Below are positions 11,790 through 22,462 of a stretch of 64,000 nt of DNA, in pieces. Location of the stretch: assembly GCA_017607445.1 (NCBI GenBank), contig JAEVHH010000007.1:620001-684000 (forward strand), read 5' to 3'. Each line of letters opens with the position of its first letter. Position 1 is the stretch's first letter. Both the position numbers and the translations under genes were made by a program. This stretch comes from Histoplasma ohiense. Its lineage: Eukaryota > Ascomycota > Eurotiomycetes > Onygenales > Ajellomycetaceae. The notes under the pieces were generated by a model. It was not told the origin of the DNA. It made no database searches and saw only the letters and a program-made list of their open reading frames with translations.

Positions 11790-13334
11790 TTGGTATTCGT
11801 ATTGCAAATGCCCTTGCTGATAAGGCCAAGAACCATCCCTGGGTCACAAAAGGCGGTACCGACCCTCTCCTTTCTGCAGAGGAAAACACTGCCAATCTCA
11901 TTGGTGACCCCACCGAAGAAGAAGTGAACTCTGCCATTACCAACAAAATAGGCAACGTGCTTGCAGTGGTAGGTTGTCTCTAGCATGAAATATTATTTGT
12001 GCAATTGAATGGGTTCTAACATAGCCCCACAGGTTAGAGCAGTACAGAAATTCAAAAGGCTCATCGAGCCAGAAAACGCAGCCCCAATGCAAAGTATTCT
12101 GGGTCAAGATGTCGAATCTCACTTCGTTCAACCGCCGCTATCCATGGAAGCGTCCGACATTGAAGTTTCCTCAGTGAATACAACAGACCCAAATGTTCTC
12201 TCTAGTCCTAGGATCATCAATTCAAAGTCTGATTCTACAGACTCTGGGCGACATGTCATCGAACAGGGAATTTACATTCAGCCCACCATGCAAAAAAGCG
12301 GCAGTGCCTCGCGTCTTGCTTGTACGTTTGGGGGATCATGTCAACACTCCGCCAGCTCAACTACCAAATCCCCGTCTTCGCCGCTTCTTCAAACCTCCCG
12401 CACCAGCACCCCAAGCAAACAAAGCTTTTCTGAAGGTACACGCGGCCATGCTCGCGATCCTCTAGAAGAAGAGCATTCGTTCCTCTTCATCGGTCCATCA
12501 TCATTCACGGGTGTCCTGACATCAGAAGACGAAGAGAGATCATCAAACAATTTCAATCTTGCAGCTACACCTCATGCAGCCACAGAGGCACTAGTTAAGT
12601 CCGAAGTAGCCAATGGTCTTGACGACGATGGCAGCGCTGCCTTCCCAATCTCTGAAATGAGTCAGGTGCTCATTGTAAGTGAATCTCCCGGCGCCGCAGA
12701 TATTAACATCTATGAAACCGCGTATATGGAGGAGGTGGAGCGGATTCGGAAACAAAGCCTTGCGCGTCAGCGTCCGGCGCCAAAGGTGTATCTCACCCGG
12801 CGGGTTGAGGGGAAGGAATCTAGCCTTGGCGAGCTGCTTCGGCAAGCCACACTTGATACAACGGATCGGAAGGGCTCATCGGATCTGACCCAGGTTGGCC
12901 CAATGATTTCGTCTACAACAGCGACAACCACGAGCCCTCTAGCACAGAATCAGGATGTCGAAGTCGTAGATGAAACTACACATGTGTCAATGGCGGCAGC
13001 TGCAGCTGGGTCTACAACTCTGTCGTCTCAAATACAAACCCCAGTTGCGGATGGGAGTGTAGGAGCGACCGCCTCCACTGTCGCCACCTCCCCTTCAGAA
13101 CCAGTGACACAAAGCTCAGAACAACTATCCGCCCAAGCAGAAGCAGCCCTGCCACTGTCATCTAGCACGCGCTCGCCGTCCCACAGAGCGATGGGAACTG
13201 GTGTCGCTGTAACAAGCGCGACCAACGCTACCTCTGCGCCAGTGACTACATCCGCAACCCAACGGTCGCGAAATGGTTTGCGATCACTCCTCGGGAGGGT
13301 TAGGAGGGAGAGCACGCAGTTTGGGAAGAAATAA
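10189..13334 (+). CDS. Calcium/calmodulin-dependent kinase kinase-like Ser/Thr kinase (Ssp1/CmkC type)
   Basis: Predicted upstream kinase of the CaMK/AMPK (Snf1) pathways. Exons 10189-10283, 10580-10628, 10713-10862, 10927-11736, 11825-11968 and 12033-13334 keep phase and give 849 residues. The kinase domain covers about 73-385: glycine loop GRGSFGAV near 80, AVK with Lys101, HRDIKPDN with Asp240, DFG at 258-260, and an activation segment reading SAGSPAFLPPEL, the form typical of CaMKKs. Between Lys101 and helix C lies a long Arg/Pro-rich insert, a CaMKK hallmark. The C-terminal 430 residues are Ser/Thr-rich and probably disordered, ending in a basic patch. The first two small exons are the least certain; they were chosen because they restore PRRVKETLNARSEY in frame. 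Kinase identity is firm, the subfamily likely. Confidence 0.88.
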
Positions 13335-14188
13335 AATGGTGTATCAAGTGTATGGATTCATATCGTGTGTTGGAATGATCTTTAGCGTGCGGGAATATTT
13401 CATCTTTCTCTTTCTCTACATCGCACACACTCCCTATTTGTTTTCCCTCTTCTTCTTTCTCTTCTTCTTTTTCTCTATTTTCATATCATATACGTTTTTT
13501 ATCTCTCCGTTTCTCTGCCCTCTTACTTTCTCCGCTTTAGATACCTCTTTTCTCTGTCAGCTAGTTGCGTAAATACACACACGCCTATATATACAGACGA
13601 ATATACAAACAGTCATGTATATTTATTTATATATGCACGACATGTTACTACTTGCTGGTGACAACGGCGAGCTATCTACCGTCGGATGTATCTTTGCGAC
13701 AGTATTTCTGACGGCCTAGCTTTGGCTTCTTGTCTTCAACTTTTTCCTCCTGCAGTCCGATTATCTGCTATCTTTGTGTGCGGCGATGAACTTCTTCAGC
13801 AGATCGAGGACCAGATGTTTTCATTTCTAAACATACATTTTGGGCGAAATGTTTAGTTTCACGATTTGCATAGTAGTCATCTGAAATATATACTAGTAGC
13901 TCAATAAACATTCTATTTTCCTGATGTCCCCAATTTATCCATTGCCAATAACGCCTTTAGGTGCTTTCATGAATGCGCAACAACACCGAGGTATACAGAA
14001 AGTGTAGGTCTAAAAAGAACAGGAGTATCTGGGCAATAAAAGAAACAAAATGGTATCCCCTTCAGAAAAACAGGAATGAAACCAAAAGCAAATATAGGAG
14101 CCAGCCAAAACTATGCAGAAATTATACACCTGTCATTATCGTACAGCACATACCATGCAGCCTTTGCCATCGCATCCCCGTCGAACCC
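13335..14188. other. Convergent 3' spacer
   Basis: Pyrimidine-rich 13390-13560, then AT-rich sequence. It lies between the 3' ends of the kinase and the peptidyl-tRNA hydrolase. No gene seen. Confidence 0.4.
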
Positions 14189-15184
14189 TCATACCCCATC
14201 CATCATCTCAGCCTCCTTCTCCAAAATCCTCACTAACTCCCCCACCAACCCTGCCGTGACCTCCATCTGCCGATCCGGCATGCGCCCCAGCACATACTCT
14301 GCCACTTCCTCCGGCTCGCGACTTGCAGGCCGCCCAATGCCCACCCCAATCCGTGTGAGCTGGAAACGGGTTGGGTCGAGAGCCCCTACATTGCCAACAA
14401 CAACGCCGCCGTTGCTACCGCCCTTTTTCTTCCCCGCCCCGCGCGCCGGTGACAGCATACCGGCTTTCACAAGACTATTCACCACGCTTTTGATACCATT
14501 GTGGCCGCGCGCAGAGAGGGATGCGCCGCCGCGGCGCACAGAGAGTTTCCCCGGTGACAGCTCGAGGTCGTCGTGGAGGAGGATGAGGTTTAGCGGGATG
14601 GGCTTGTGGGAGTCCTTTGCACGTTTTGTTTCGGCTTCTTGGCTTTTGCTTTTGCCTTGGATTTGGCTTTGGCTTTGGTCGTCGCAGAGTATACTCGTAC
14701 TCGTGCCCGTGTCCGTGCCCGCGGCTGCTGCGGCGGCGTTTGTTACACCGACGACACCGCCAACCACCACCCCCTTTTCCACACACCATTTTTCATACGC
14801 CCTTACCAGTGCCGGGCCGGATATGTTCATTAATGTCGGCGACTGCCAGAGGAACAATGGAGTATGCGTGCTGGGGAGCTGGGTGGGGGAGGTGAATGGG
14901 CCGGGATAGTCTCTTGGGGGTGGGTTGGCAGGCAGAGAGTATGGAGCCATCGGCTGCAAGGGAGCATCTAGGTGTTCGGCCAGCGCGCGGAGGAGGATGT
15001 GGCCGGCTGAGTGGAGGGTCTTGTGCCATCGGGGCGGAGGGTTACCGATTGATGCCACGAAGAGCGGCGAACGGGTCAACATCTGTTTGGTGGGCCGGTG
15101 GGGCAGCGATGGATACGGCGCCGCCCTTTGCCCAAAATGGGGCTGGCGAAGAGGAGGAGAAGAAAAGATATTCTGTACACTCAA
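14189..15184 (-). CDS. PTH1: Peptidyl-tRNA hydrolase, bacterial/mitochondrial type
   Basis: Hydrolyses peptidyl-tRNA released prematurely from ribosomes; fungal members of this family are usually mitochondrial. Single exon, 331 residues. Family motifs are in order: GNPPPRWHKTLH (47-58) with the catalytic His at 58, LMNISG with Asn120, LLHDDLEL with Asp205/206, RGHNGIKS (227-233) and RIGVGIGRP (279-286). An extra Ala/Gln/Ser/Lys-rich segment at about 136-195 separates the Asn120 region from HDD, so the protein is much longer than the roughly 190-residue bacterial enzyme. A Gly/Lys loop at 248-262 is also extra. The N-terminus (1-35) carries Arg and hydroxylated residues with few acids, compatible with mitochondrial import. 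The gene faces the CaMKK-like kinase tail to tail. Confidence 0.88.
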   Translation of the reverse strand: MSVQNIFSSPPLRQPHFGQRAAPYPSLPHRPTKQMLTRSPLFVASIGNPPPRWHKTLHSAGHILLRALAEHLDAPLQPMAPYSLPANPPPRDYPGPFTSPTQLPSTHTPLFLWQSPTLMNISGPALVRAYEKWCVEKGVVVGGVVGVTNAAAAAAGTDTGTSTSILCDDQSQSQIQGKSKSQEAETKRAKDSHKPIPLNLILLHDDLELSPGKLSVRRGGASLSARGHNGIKSVVNSLVKAGMLSPARGAGKKKGGSNGGVVVGNVGALDPTRFQLTRIGVGIGRPASREPEEVAEYVLGRMPDRQMEVTAGLVGELVRILEKEAEMMDGV

Positions 15185-15930
15185 AATGGCTGTGCTCCGT
15201 TGTTGGCTCGAGTCCGTTCCTTGTATTTATCTCCTGAAATCTTTTTATTTCAAGAGGTTTTGCGGAGTTCCGATGCGGAGGCCAGGAGTATGATTATGTA
15301 ATACGGCTTTCAGGAGCTCCTTTGAACGCAATGGCAGAGCGATATTTAGATCGCAAAGAGGAATTGTGGGTATAGTTAGGTCTTCAGGACAGCATGCTTA
15401 GGCTATCAGCTCTATATCAGAATGGTGACGATTTGGATGATGGCTGCTCTGTCCGCAGAGCCAAATATCCAAGGCTGTAAGAATGTAAAAATGGGAAATT
15501 TTCTTTATACTACACCAAAAGAAATCCAACGGCTTAGAGGCAACATGCAACATGTCAATACTTTGTTTTTTAAAAAATTATCTAATGGATGTATACCAAG
15601 ATTGCACTCCCTCCACAAGTATGACCAATCGCCTCATAGCTTGTCCTAGAAAACGAATTCAGTCGAAAGGGCATTGGGGCCTTAGCATTGGAGACAAGAC
15701 ACCTAACTAACAACTCAACAGCTCTACAAAACAGTGCCAGTACAGTATCTCTTGGCCGCAGCTCGCATGCAGCACCATTGGGTATTCAAACTTAGACGGA
15801 GAATGGAATCTCCTTACTTCTTTTTCTTCTCTGCTGTCGTGAGTGTGTTGGGTGAATGTATTACAGTTGGCCTTGTGTGGCTATGGATCAACAGTGTCAC
15901 AGACGATCGATATCCCAATGGTTTTTGAGA

Positions 15931-16509
15931 TTACCCGTTGTTTGGTTGAAGTGGAGGGACGCGCAGTGTGCACATACATCTCTTGGGAGCTAGTAAATTG
16001 ACGCCTGCTGCGTTATTATTGCAGGTGGATATCTTTGCATGTCGGTGTGCATATGTATTCCTTTCCAGCCGCCCAGTCATTTTTAAGGTGGAATTGGCAT
16101 CAATCTGATAAAGATCATAAAGGGGACGAATACCGCGCCGAATAAGCGACACAAGAGGCAGATAGATACCCTCTGTGGCTCGGAAAATATACACGGAATA
16201 ATATGCGTATGCTGCCGAATGTTTTACGGAGGCGGGAATGTCCAGGCAACGAAGCTGCTTGTAAGCAGCCCAAATGAAGAGAAGGCGTTCGGCTGGAAAT
16301 GTAAAGTACCTCGGATCTAAGAACGGAGTTATCGATTTTGGTATCCAATGGGTTCCTAACTCCATTCCGCCCGACGCCGAGAAGCAATCGATGTTTGATA
16401 TATGGTCAATGTCCGTTTTTAAGACCCTTCCCAATACCATGGAGCTTTCCCGTCCCAACGAGGAAAGCGGAGAGCTGCATGAATAGGATCTCCAGAAATC
16501 AGAGCGCAT
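15931..16509 (-). CDS. Unrecognised 192-residue ORF, doubtful
   Basis: An unbroken minus-strand frame from ATG 16509. The product has no recognisable domain, signal peptide or clear membrane segment, though residues 75-125 are moderately hydrophobic and aromatic. It stands alone in a 5.5 kb spacer. An ORF of this length can arise by chance in 64 kb. No function is proposed. Confidence 0.15.
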   Translation of the reverse strand: MRSDFWRSYSCSSPLSSLGRESSMVLGRVLKTDIDHISNIDCFSASGGMELGTHWIPKSITPFLDPRYFTFPAERLLFIWAAYKQLRCLDIPASVKHSAAYAYYSVYIFRATEGIYLPLVSLIRRGIRPLYDLYQIDANSTLKMTGRLERNTYAHRHAKISTCNNNAAGVNLLAPKRCMCTLRVPPLQPNNG

Positions 16510-17477
16510 TATTTACGTGCAGAAATATCACATCATATGAAATCTCTGACCCAAACATCTGGCTGGCCCAATGTATCATGCAAAAATGATGCATGAGTTT
16601 GAAACGAAAGAAAAATGAGCAAGAGCGTGGGAAAGTTCCCAGGAAGAGCGTAAGAATGAATTGAACTACATAGTAGCTCTCAAAATAGAAAACGCTCGAT
16701 CCCTTCCCGGCATTTTTCGTTCATAATGCATTCTTTTCTTTTTCCGGTCCCACAGCTCTGGGTCGGATTGAAAGCCAGAGAACGCCGCTGGATTATTTTG
16801 TAGGTTTTGAGTCATAGAAGGTGGTGGTGCTGAGTAGCTTCAAAATAAAAATTAAAAATTAAAAAAGGAAAACTGAATTGTCAAGTGACGGGAACGGTTT
16901 GTCATTCTTCTTTTCTCCCTTTCTCACTCTGTCTCCCGTCATCATGTTGCATTGCAGCTAATAAATCCCATCTGAAACCATGGAAGGAAAATCTGCCAGT
17001 TCACGGACCTGGAACTCACCGAATCCCATGGGGGTTAATGCACCTCAAGCCACTGGAGCCAGTGGTTCTCGTTATCGTAGCACCCATGCATCATGCCATG
17101 CTCTGTCGCCCCAAGCGCCAATCCCCAACAACCACCCCACAACCAGGGATTGGTGGCAGACAAAAGAGGTAATAATCTCCCTTCGAGGAATTTCGACCAT
17201 TTTCGATGCTGACGTCCTATTCGTAAATTCCAATCCCGCCTGCAACATGGAACCGACAGAATGGTCCGGGACGGGACATTTTGTCAGCTACCGTAGGAAT
17301 TGCGGCTGGTCCGCAAGTTTCCTGTGAAAGGAAGGCAAAGCAATATTGATACACTAATAACAATCAATCCTGAGGGGAACGATCACAAATTTTCCTCGTC
17401 AAACACAAAGAGTATTTCTGGATAGCACAGCTGGAACAGTTACGCTCAGTCCAAGCTGGCCAGACCAGACAGGGATC

Positions 17478-17501
17478 TTTTTTTTTTTCAAAAAAAAAAA
17501 A
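17478..17501. repeat. Poly(T)-C-poly(A) foldback
   Basis: Eleven T, one C, then twelve A form a nearly perfect inverted repeat. It may also be a slippage-prone tract. No gene is adjacent. Confidence 0.7.
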
Positions 17502-19752
17502 GAAAGGGTCAACACATTGGTAGCGTTGTTTGACGTGGCAGAGTATCCCGACAGTCTGGGAACGAGGCGGGAAGCACGGGAAGATATTTGGCGGGGGACT
17601 GATGATAATGCATACTCCCACCCAAAGACGGGTCAGGAAATTTTGGTAGCAGGAAATGATAAGCCAGAGCCTTGGAAAGCTATTGGATTGAATCGATCCA
17701 GGCCCGTTGCTCCAACAAGCACCTTGTGCCACGCACCTGCGGCGAGAAAATGGTGAGAGAAGCAGCTAGGAGGAGGGAGGAACCAGTCCACATTCGGCCT
17801 GGTTGCTGGCTGGCGACAGGACACTAGTCGTGTGAAGGATACCAAAAATACGGATGGAGACAGAGAATTGGGTCGTATTCTCCTGTCCCGGTTGACCTAG
17901 CTCATATGTAGACAAGGTCCCATCTGGCTGGTTTTTCCATTGCTGTATTTGTTGGAGGCGGAAGTACGGAGTATACAGACTCTGGATGACTGGATAGGCA
18001 GTTAGGGCTCAGGGTTAGGGCACGGCAGCAGAACTGCCGGGCTCTTCCGCTGCTGACATCCAGATTCCCAGCTCCCTCGAAGATCCTCGTCTATGGCCAC
18101 TCTCCATTCGCCGAATCAAGGGGCACGGAGTGATCCTAGCGGACCTAGTCTTAGTCGACGTAGTCGAGGATTGTCCAAGCAGCTGGGGTGTGATCTTCAA
18201 GCTGTTTCTTCGCTTCAGGTAATTGGTCTGAAATCTAATTTGAACCTTGGAAACCTCACGATCCGATCCTCCCGTCCGTCTCCGGAAGCGGTGCAAAAAT
18301 GGTCCGTCTGCGCAGTGCTTCTTTGGGTCGTTATGCCCCACAAGACCAAGGTCTTAAATGTGCCGGGAAGTGACCTCGACCTTGACTTTTGACGTAGTTT
18401 AGATCCGTATGTTGACATAGGATGCTCGACTTAACAGGCTTGCCCCTCTTCCAAGAGTTGAAACGGCAGTCGGATATTTCGTGACGGATGTGACAGGCGG
18501 GGATAAGACATAACTCCAAAGTAAAATCGCCAAAACCTCGTTACAAGTTTACATCTAAGCACCAGAATTATAAAATACTGCCGGGGTCTGAGCTGGTGGA
18601 TTTGTCAAAGCGCGAACTATTCCCAAACTCTTCCCTTCCAGCTCCCGTTTCCGCGCTGCAGGGAGACGAATTTAGTGAGTTCTTAGAGGGCCTTAGGCAT
18701 GTTTGCCACCCTAAGCTGCATTCTTAGGCCAGTCCAAGATGAAATTGAATGCCACGACAGGAGCAGCCTAGAACAGGTTCCTGCATGCACACACTCTCCA
18801 AACCTTCCATTCAGTGGGTTCCATGGTCACCTACAGAAAAAAAAAAGTACAGGGCGATAACGGCAAAGGGGCAAAGAGAGTGTCAAGAGGACAATGACTG
18901 ACGTGTGGATGTGCTGCCCTGCAATGGCCTTGATTTTTATCCATGCCCTTGAGGGCCAAGTTGTTTATTGTTGAGCCAATGATAATTTGCAGCCTGGAAG
19001 CAATTATCAACTTGATGGCCTGGTGAGATTTGCAGACGAAATTGGGTCTGACGCACATTGGGCGGAAATAGTGAACCAGGTCCATGGAATGAGCTCGTGG
19101 AGTGCGGAATCAGGGTTCAAACGGTAATTTTTCCAAGGTCAACCCGAAACGCTTTATTCCTTTTCTATTGACGCACTTTTTCCCTCGATTATTAAAGCCA
19201 TGATACAAGGAAGTCGTCAGGTTAAAAATGTTTCATGCAGCGCCGATAAACGCTTATCCGGCGTCTGAATGCTAGTTGCTTTTTCCATCGGCTTGACTTG
19301 AGTTTCTCCATGTACTGACTGACTCCCAGGACCGGGATGATATTGGAGTGGTCAAGAATTCCACTCCCCACTTGAACGCATCCAGCCAGTGGACGCGGAC
19401 AGGCCATGTTTTTGGGTGTGGAGAAACGGAAAGAAAGCAAAAAATAAGCCAAACAAAAGAAAAAATGGAATAAGAAACGCAAAAAAACAAATATGAGAAC
19501 ACGATTCTGAGAGGGGAAATCATTTAACACGAAGTCTCGCCCAAGTTTTCGGAGGCGGAATTATCATGCTCTTTTTTTCCTCTTCAGTTCCCCCAATTCT
19601 AGCTAGTTATGATTCTCTGATCCACGCCAAACAAACCACTGTCAGTGCAAGCGTCCAAGCTTAGAGATTTGGGCGGAGGGTAAACGCTAATAATCTGCTT
19701 GGCTTCTCTGGTTTACAGTGAACGAGACAAACATCAAGGCTTCCACAGGCCA

Positions 19753-20298
19753 TCACATATCAACAGCGTGGTAGCAGGGAGAAGCTACACAAAGGGGTCG
19801 ACTCAACAGCACAGCGCAACGCAGTTGCGCGAAGAGACTTGGAAAAGAAGCTCCTTTCGGTGTAAATAGCACAGGTGAATCACCCATCACCCTGAGCTCC
19901 TTTTGGAAACGCTTGTTACCGTCCCAAGAAATCGGTCCAGGGCCTCCCGCTTGCTCGACCGTTTTCCGTCGCAAGCCTAAAAATAACCACCTAATTACAT
20001 TAACTAACAAATTAACATCGGCTATTAGATAAGGGGGACCCTTCCCCTCGTTCATTAAACATATTGTCTGGGCGGCTTGTTTTCTTTCATCTGAAGTCCC
20101 TGAACCCTGTTGCTGGAGTATCTCCAACCAAGAGAGAAGGACGAGTTGTGAGAACCCTACCGAGGAAGAGTACATCATAAGAACGGCTTCCTCAAATTTA
20201 TAGAGGTATGTTTTAACTCCTTTCCCATTGTTACGGTTTGTTTCACTTTCGCCGTTATTTGACTTGCGCTGCGCTTTGATTATCATTACTACATGCAT
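19753..20298 (-). CDS. Unrecognised 181-residue ORF, doubtful
   Basis: Open minus-strand frame from ATG 20298. The middle has a hydrophobic stretch (VGFSQLVLLSWLEIL) and a second one (LIADVNLLVNVIRWLFLGL), which could be membrane segments or chance. It lies about 430 bases upstream of, and opposite to, the LaeA-like methyltransferase. No family recognised. Confidence 0.15.
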   Translation of the reverse strand: MHVVMIIKAQRKSNNGESETNRNNGKGVKTYLYKFEEAVLMMYSSSVGFSQLVLLSWLEILQQQGSGTSDERKQAAQTICLMNEGKGPPYLIADVNLLVNVIRWLFLGLRRKTVEQAGGPGPISWDGNKRFQKELRVMGDSPVLFTPKGASFPSLFAQLRCAVLLSRPLCVASPCYHAVDM

Positions 20299-20730
20299 GA
20301 ATGAGGAAATGGATATGCTCTATCTTCCTCAAAGCCACTTTTATTCTATATGCATTGCATGCATCCTCGAAGTTTCGAGGCACAGGTTGCGCTCCCTTTA
20401 AATGCAAGTTTTTGTGCGCAAGGGCATGCGGAAAGAATAACCAGTACAATTGCATTGGCCCTTAACTCTTTATATCCCTTCTCCTATTCTCTTATCCCGT
20501 GATTTTTGTCCAATACCGTTACCGTTTCCATTTGAAAAAGACAGACAAGTCAGTCAAGCTGAGTGTAGTAACAATATTAATCGGTGGCTTCAAAAGTTAT
20601 AGATGCTCCGCCTATTTGATATCCGCCATACATCCACATAACTCCGGAGGGTTCTTCCCCATTCCACAGTTTCTTGGGCGCATGGCTGAGGAAAGTTCAC
20701 ATTTGAAAATTAAATCCTGTCGGTCCCAAT

Positions 20731-21935
20731 ATGGATGCGGAGATGGGAAACACAGAGACACATTTGACGGCGCCTGACCCGACGGCACAAGACTACATTC
20801 AGCCGGAGTCCCTAAGTGACACACCGAATACCATATCAATAGAGTCGGATCCTAGTCACTCACATTCATTATCGTTCGTCTTACCTTCCTATATTTCTTT
20901 TAAAGAACATATTCGTTCTATTTTACGTCCTCATCTCGCCCCGGTTTTACACATCCACAAAAACAAAATGCCTCAACGCATTCTCACTTACACACCAAAC
21001 AAGCATCTAGATCTTCCAAATCTCTTTCTGAACACATAATCGAAGATATACTCGAAAATGAACGACGCTACTGTAATGAAACCTATTTCATGCCGAATGA
21101 TGAAGCCGAGCAAACCCGTCTATCAATCGAGCACCAAATCTACTTAATAATCTACGATGGCCAACTCACAAAAACCAACTTACCCCCAACAGTCTCCCGC
21201 ATCCTAGATATCGGGACAGGGACCGGCGATTGGGCCCTTAGTATGGGTGAAATGTACCCCGACACCGAGATCCTCGCCATCGATATCTCTGTCTTCGACT
21301 CAGATCCCATCTCTATCGCGCCGCCCAACGTCTTCTTCCAAATTGATGACGCTGAATGCGGCGAATGGAATTACCACCATCCCTTCGACTTCATCCACAT
21401 TCGCGGCCTCTCCGGTGCGATAGCCGACTGGCCAGCTCTGTACAGCCAGGCCCTTAAGAACCTGGAACCAGATGGCCGCATCGAGATCGCCGATGTGGAT
21501 TACACCTCAGGATTACTGAACGCGCGCAACGCCCCCGCCAACTCGTATATGAGCATATATATATCCGCCATCCGCTCCGCGGCTGATGTGGCGGGGTACC
21601 CGCGCGACCTGTCACATTTGCGTATGGCCGCACTGACGGCTGCAGGGTTTGTGCAAGTGAGGACATATGATATTCGAGTGCCGATTGGGACGTGGTGCGA
21701 GAGTGATGCGAAGGGGAGTACGCTAGGGAAAATGGTGTTGATCGTGTTGTTGGAAGGACTGGAGGCAGCGAGTATGCGACCGCTGACAAAATACGGTGGA
21801 TGGACGCCGGAGGATGTGAGGGATTTATGTCACAAGGTGAAGATGGAGATTGTGATGGGTGCGGTGGAGGGTGCGATGGGGCTTGTAAGAGTGGTCACAG
21901 GGAGAAGACCAGGTCCTGATTCGGGTCTTGACTAA
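20731..21935 (+). CDS. LaeA-like SAM-dependent methyltransferase
   Basis: A class I methyltransferase of the large fungal LaeA-like family; LaeA itself is a nuclear regulator of secondary metabolism, but most paralogues are uncharacterised. Proposed exons 20731-20873 and 21011-21935 give 355 residues. The family landmark PNDEAEQ lies at 76-82, motif I ILDIGTGTGDWAL at 112-124, an acidic DIS after strand 2, and FDFIHIRGL near motif IV. A Ser/Thr-rich, acidic N-terminus precedes it, as usual for the family. The intron was chosen because the N-terminal frame and the ILENERRYCNETYF frame differ; donor GTTCGT and acceptor CTAG restore phase. The intron is provisional. No biosynthetic genes are adjacent, so a role in metabolite control is not supported by context. 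Confidence 0.8.
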
Positions 21936-22462
21936 TGAGAATGATTCATGATTAAAACACCACGATTTTCTTTCATCCTACATTTCGCCTGCGCATATCT
22001 GTTCTCGAACATTGGGGGCGCACTTCTTTCTTCTTCACTTTTTGTATTTCGTTTCTATACATGGCCTGGCTTCAGCCCTGCTCAGGGCCCAAGACAATAG
22101 GGAGGGAGGTTTACAATTTTACAGCCTTTTCTGCTGTTCCGTATCTGGAATATACGTGGTTAATTATATATCCGAGAACTGGTATACCCCCTTTCCCGCT
22201 TTTTGATATAAAAGAAATTGTTATATTATATCTCGTGTGAATGCACCACGATACATTTCTAATTTAGGACTACCTTCAAACATATGGGCAACATTTACAC
22301 AATCCTTCATCCATTGGACTGGACCATGGTCATTGGAATCATCATCGAATCGTCCTTTCAGAGAACAAGCCAAAAAATGCCGAGTGTCGCCCGGTCAAAG
22401 CATTACTCGCATTCCACACATCACGATCATAGCCAAAACAACTCAGCTCTGTTCATCCTCCA
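21936..22462. other. Convergent 3' spacer
   Basis: About 530 bases between the 3' ends of the methyltransferase and the dioxygenase. AT-rich around 22140-22230. Nothing else seen. Confidence 0.4.

Larger units (their letters stand above)
15185..20730. other. 5.5 kb spacer without a convincing gene
   Basis: The longest gene-free stretch in the window. It contains the PTH1 promoter and all sequence upstream of the LaeA-like methyltransferase. Several medium ORFs occur (two listed separately) but none shows a known domain, and I found no chain of exons that builds a family. A T/A foldback sits at 17478-17501. It could hold long leaders, a noncoding transcript or a fast-evolving gene; the sequence does not decide. 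Confidence 0.4.

Noticed and set aside
14076..14909. 277-residue plus-strand ORF
   Set aside because: Lies antisense to the peptidyl-tRNA hydrolase, has no motif and a composition expected of a shadow frame.
18005..18022. Telomere-like TTAGGG copies, and CCCTAA-like copies in a CaMKK intron (10635-10665)
   Set aside because: Only two imperfect units each, no tandem array; too short to call interstitial telomeric sequence.
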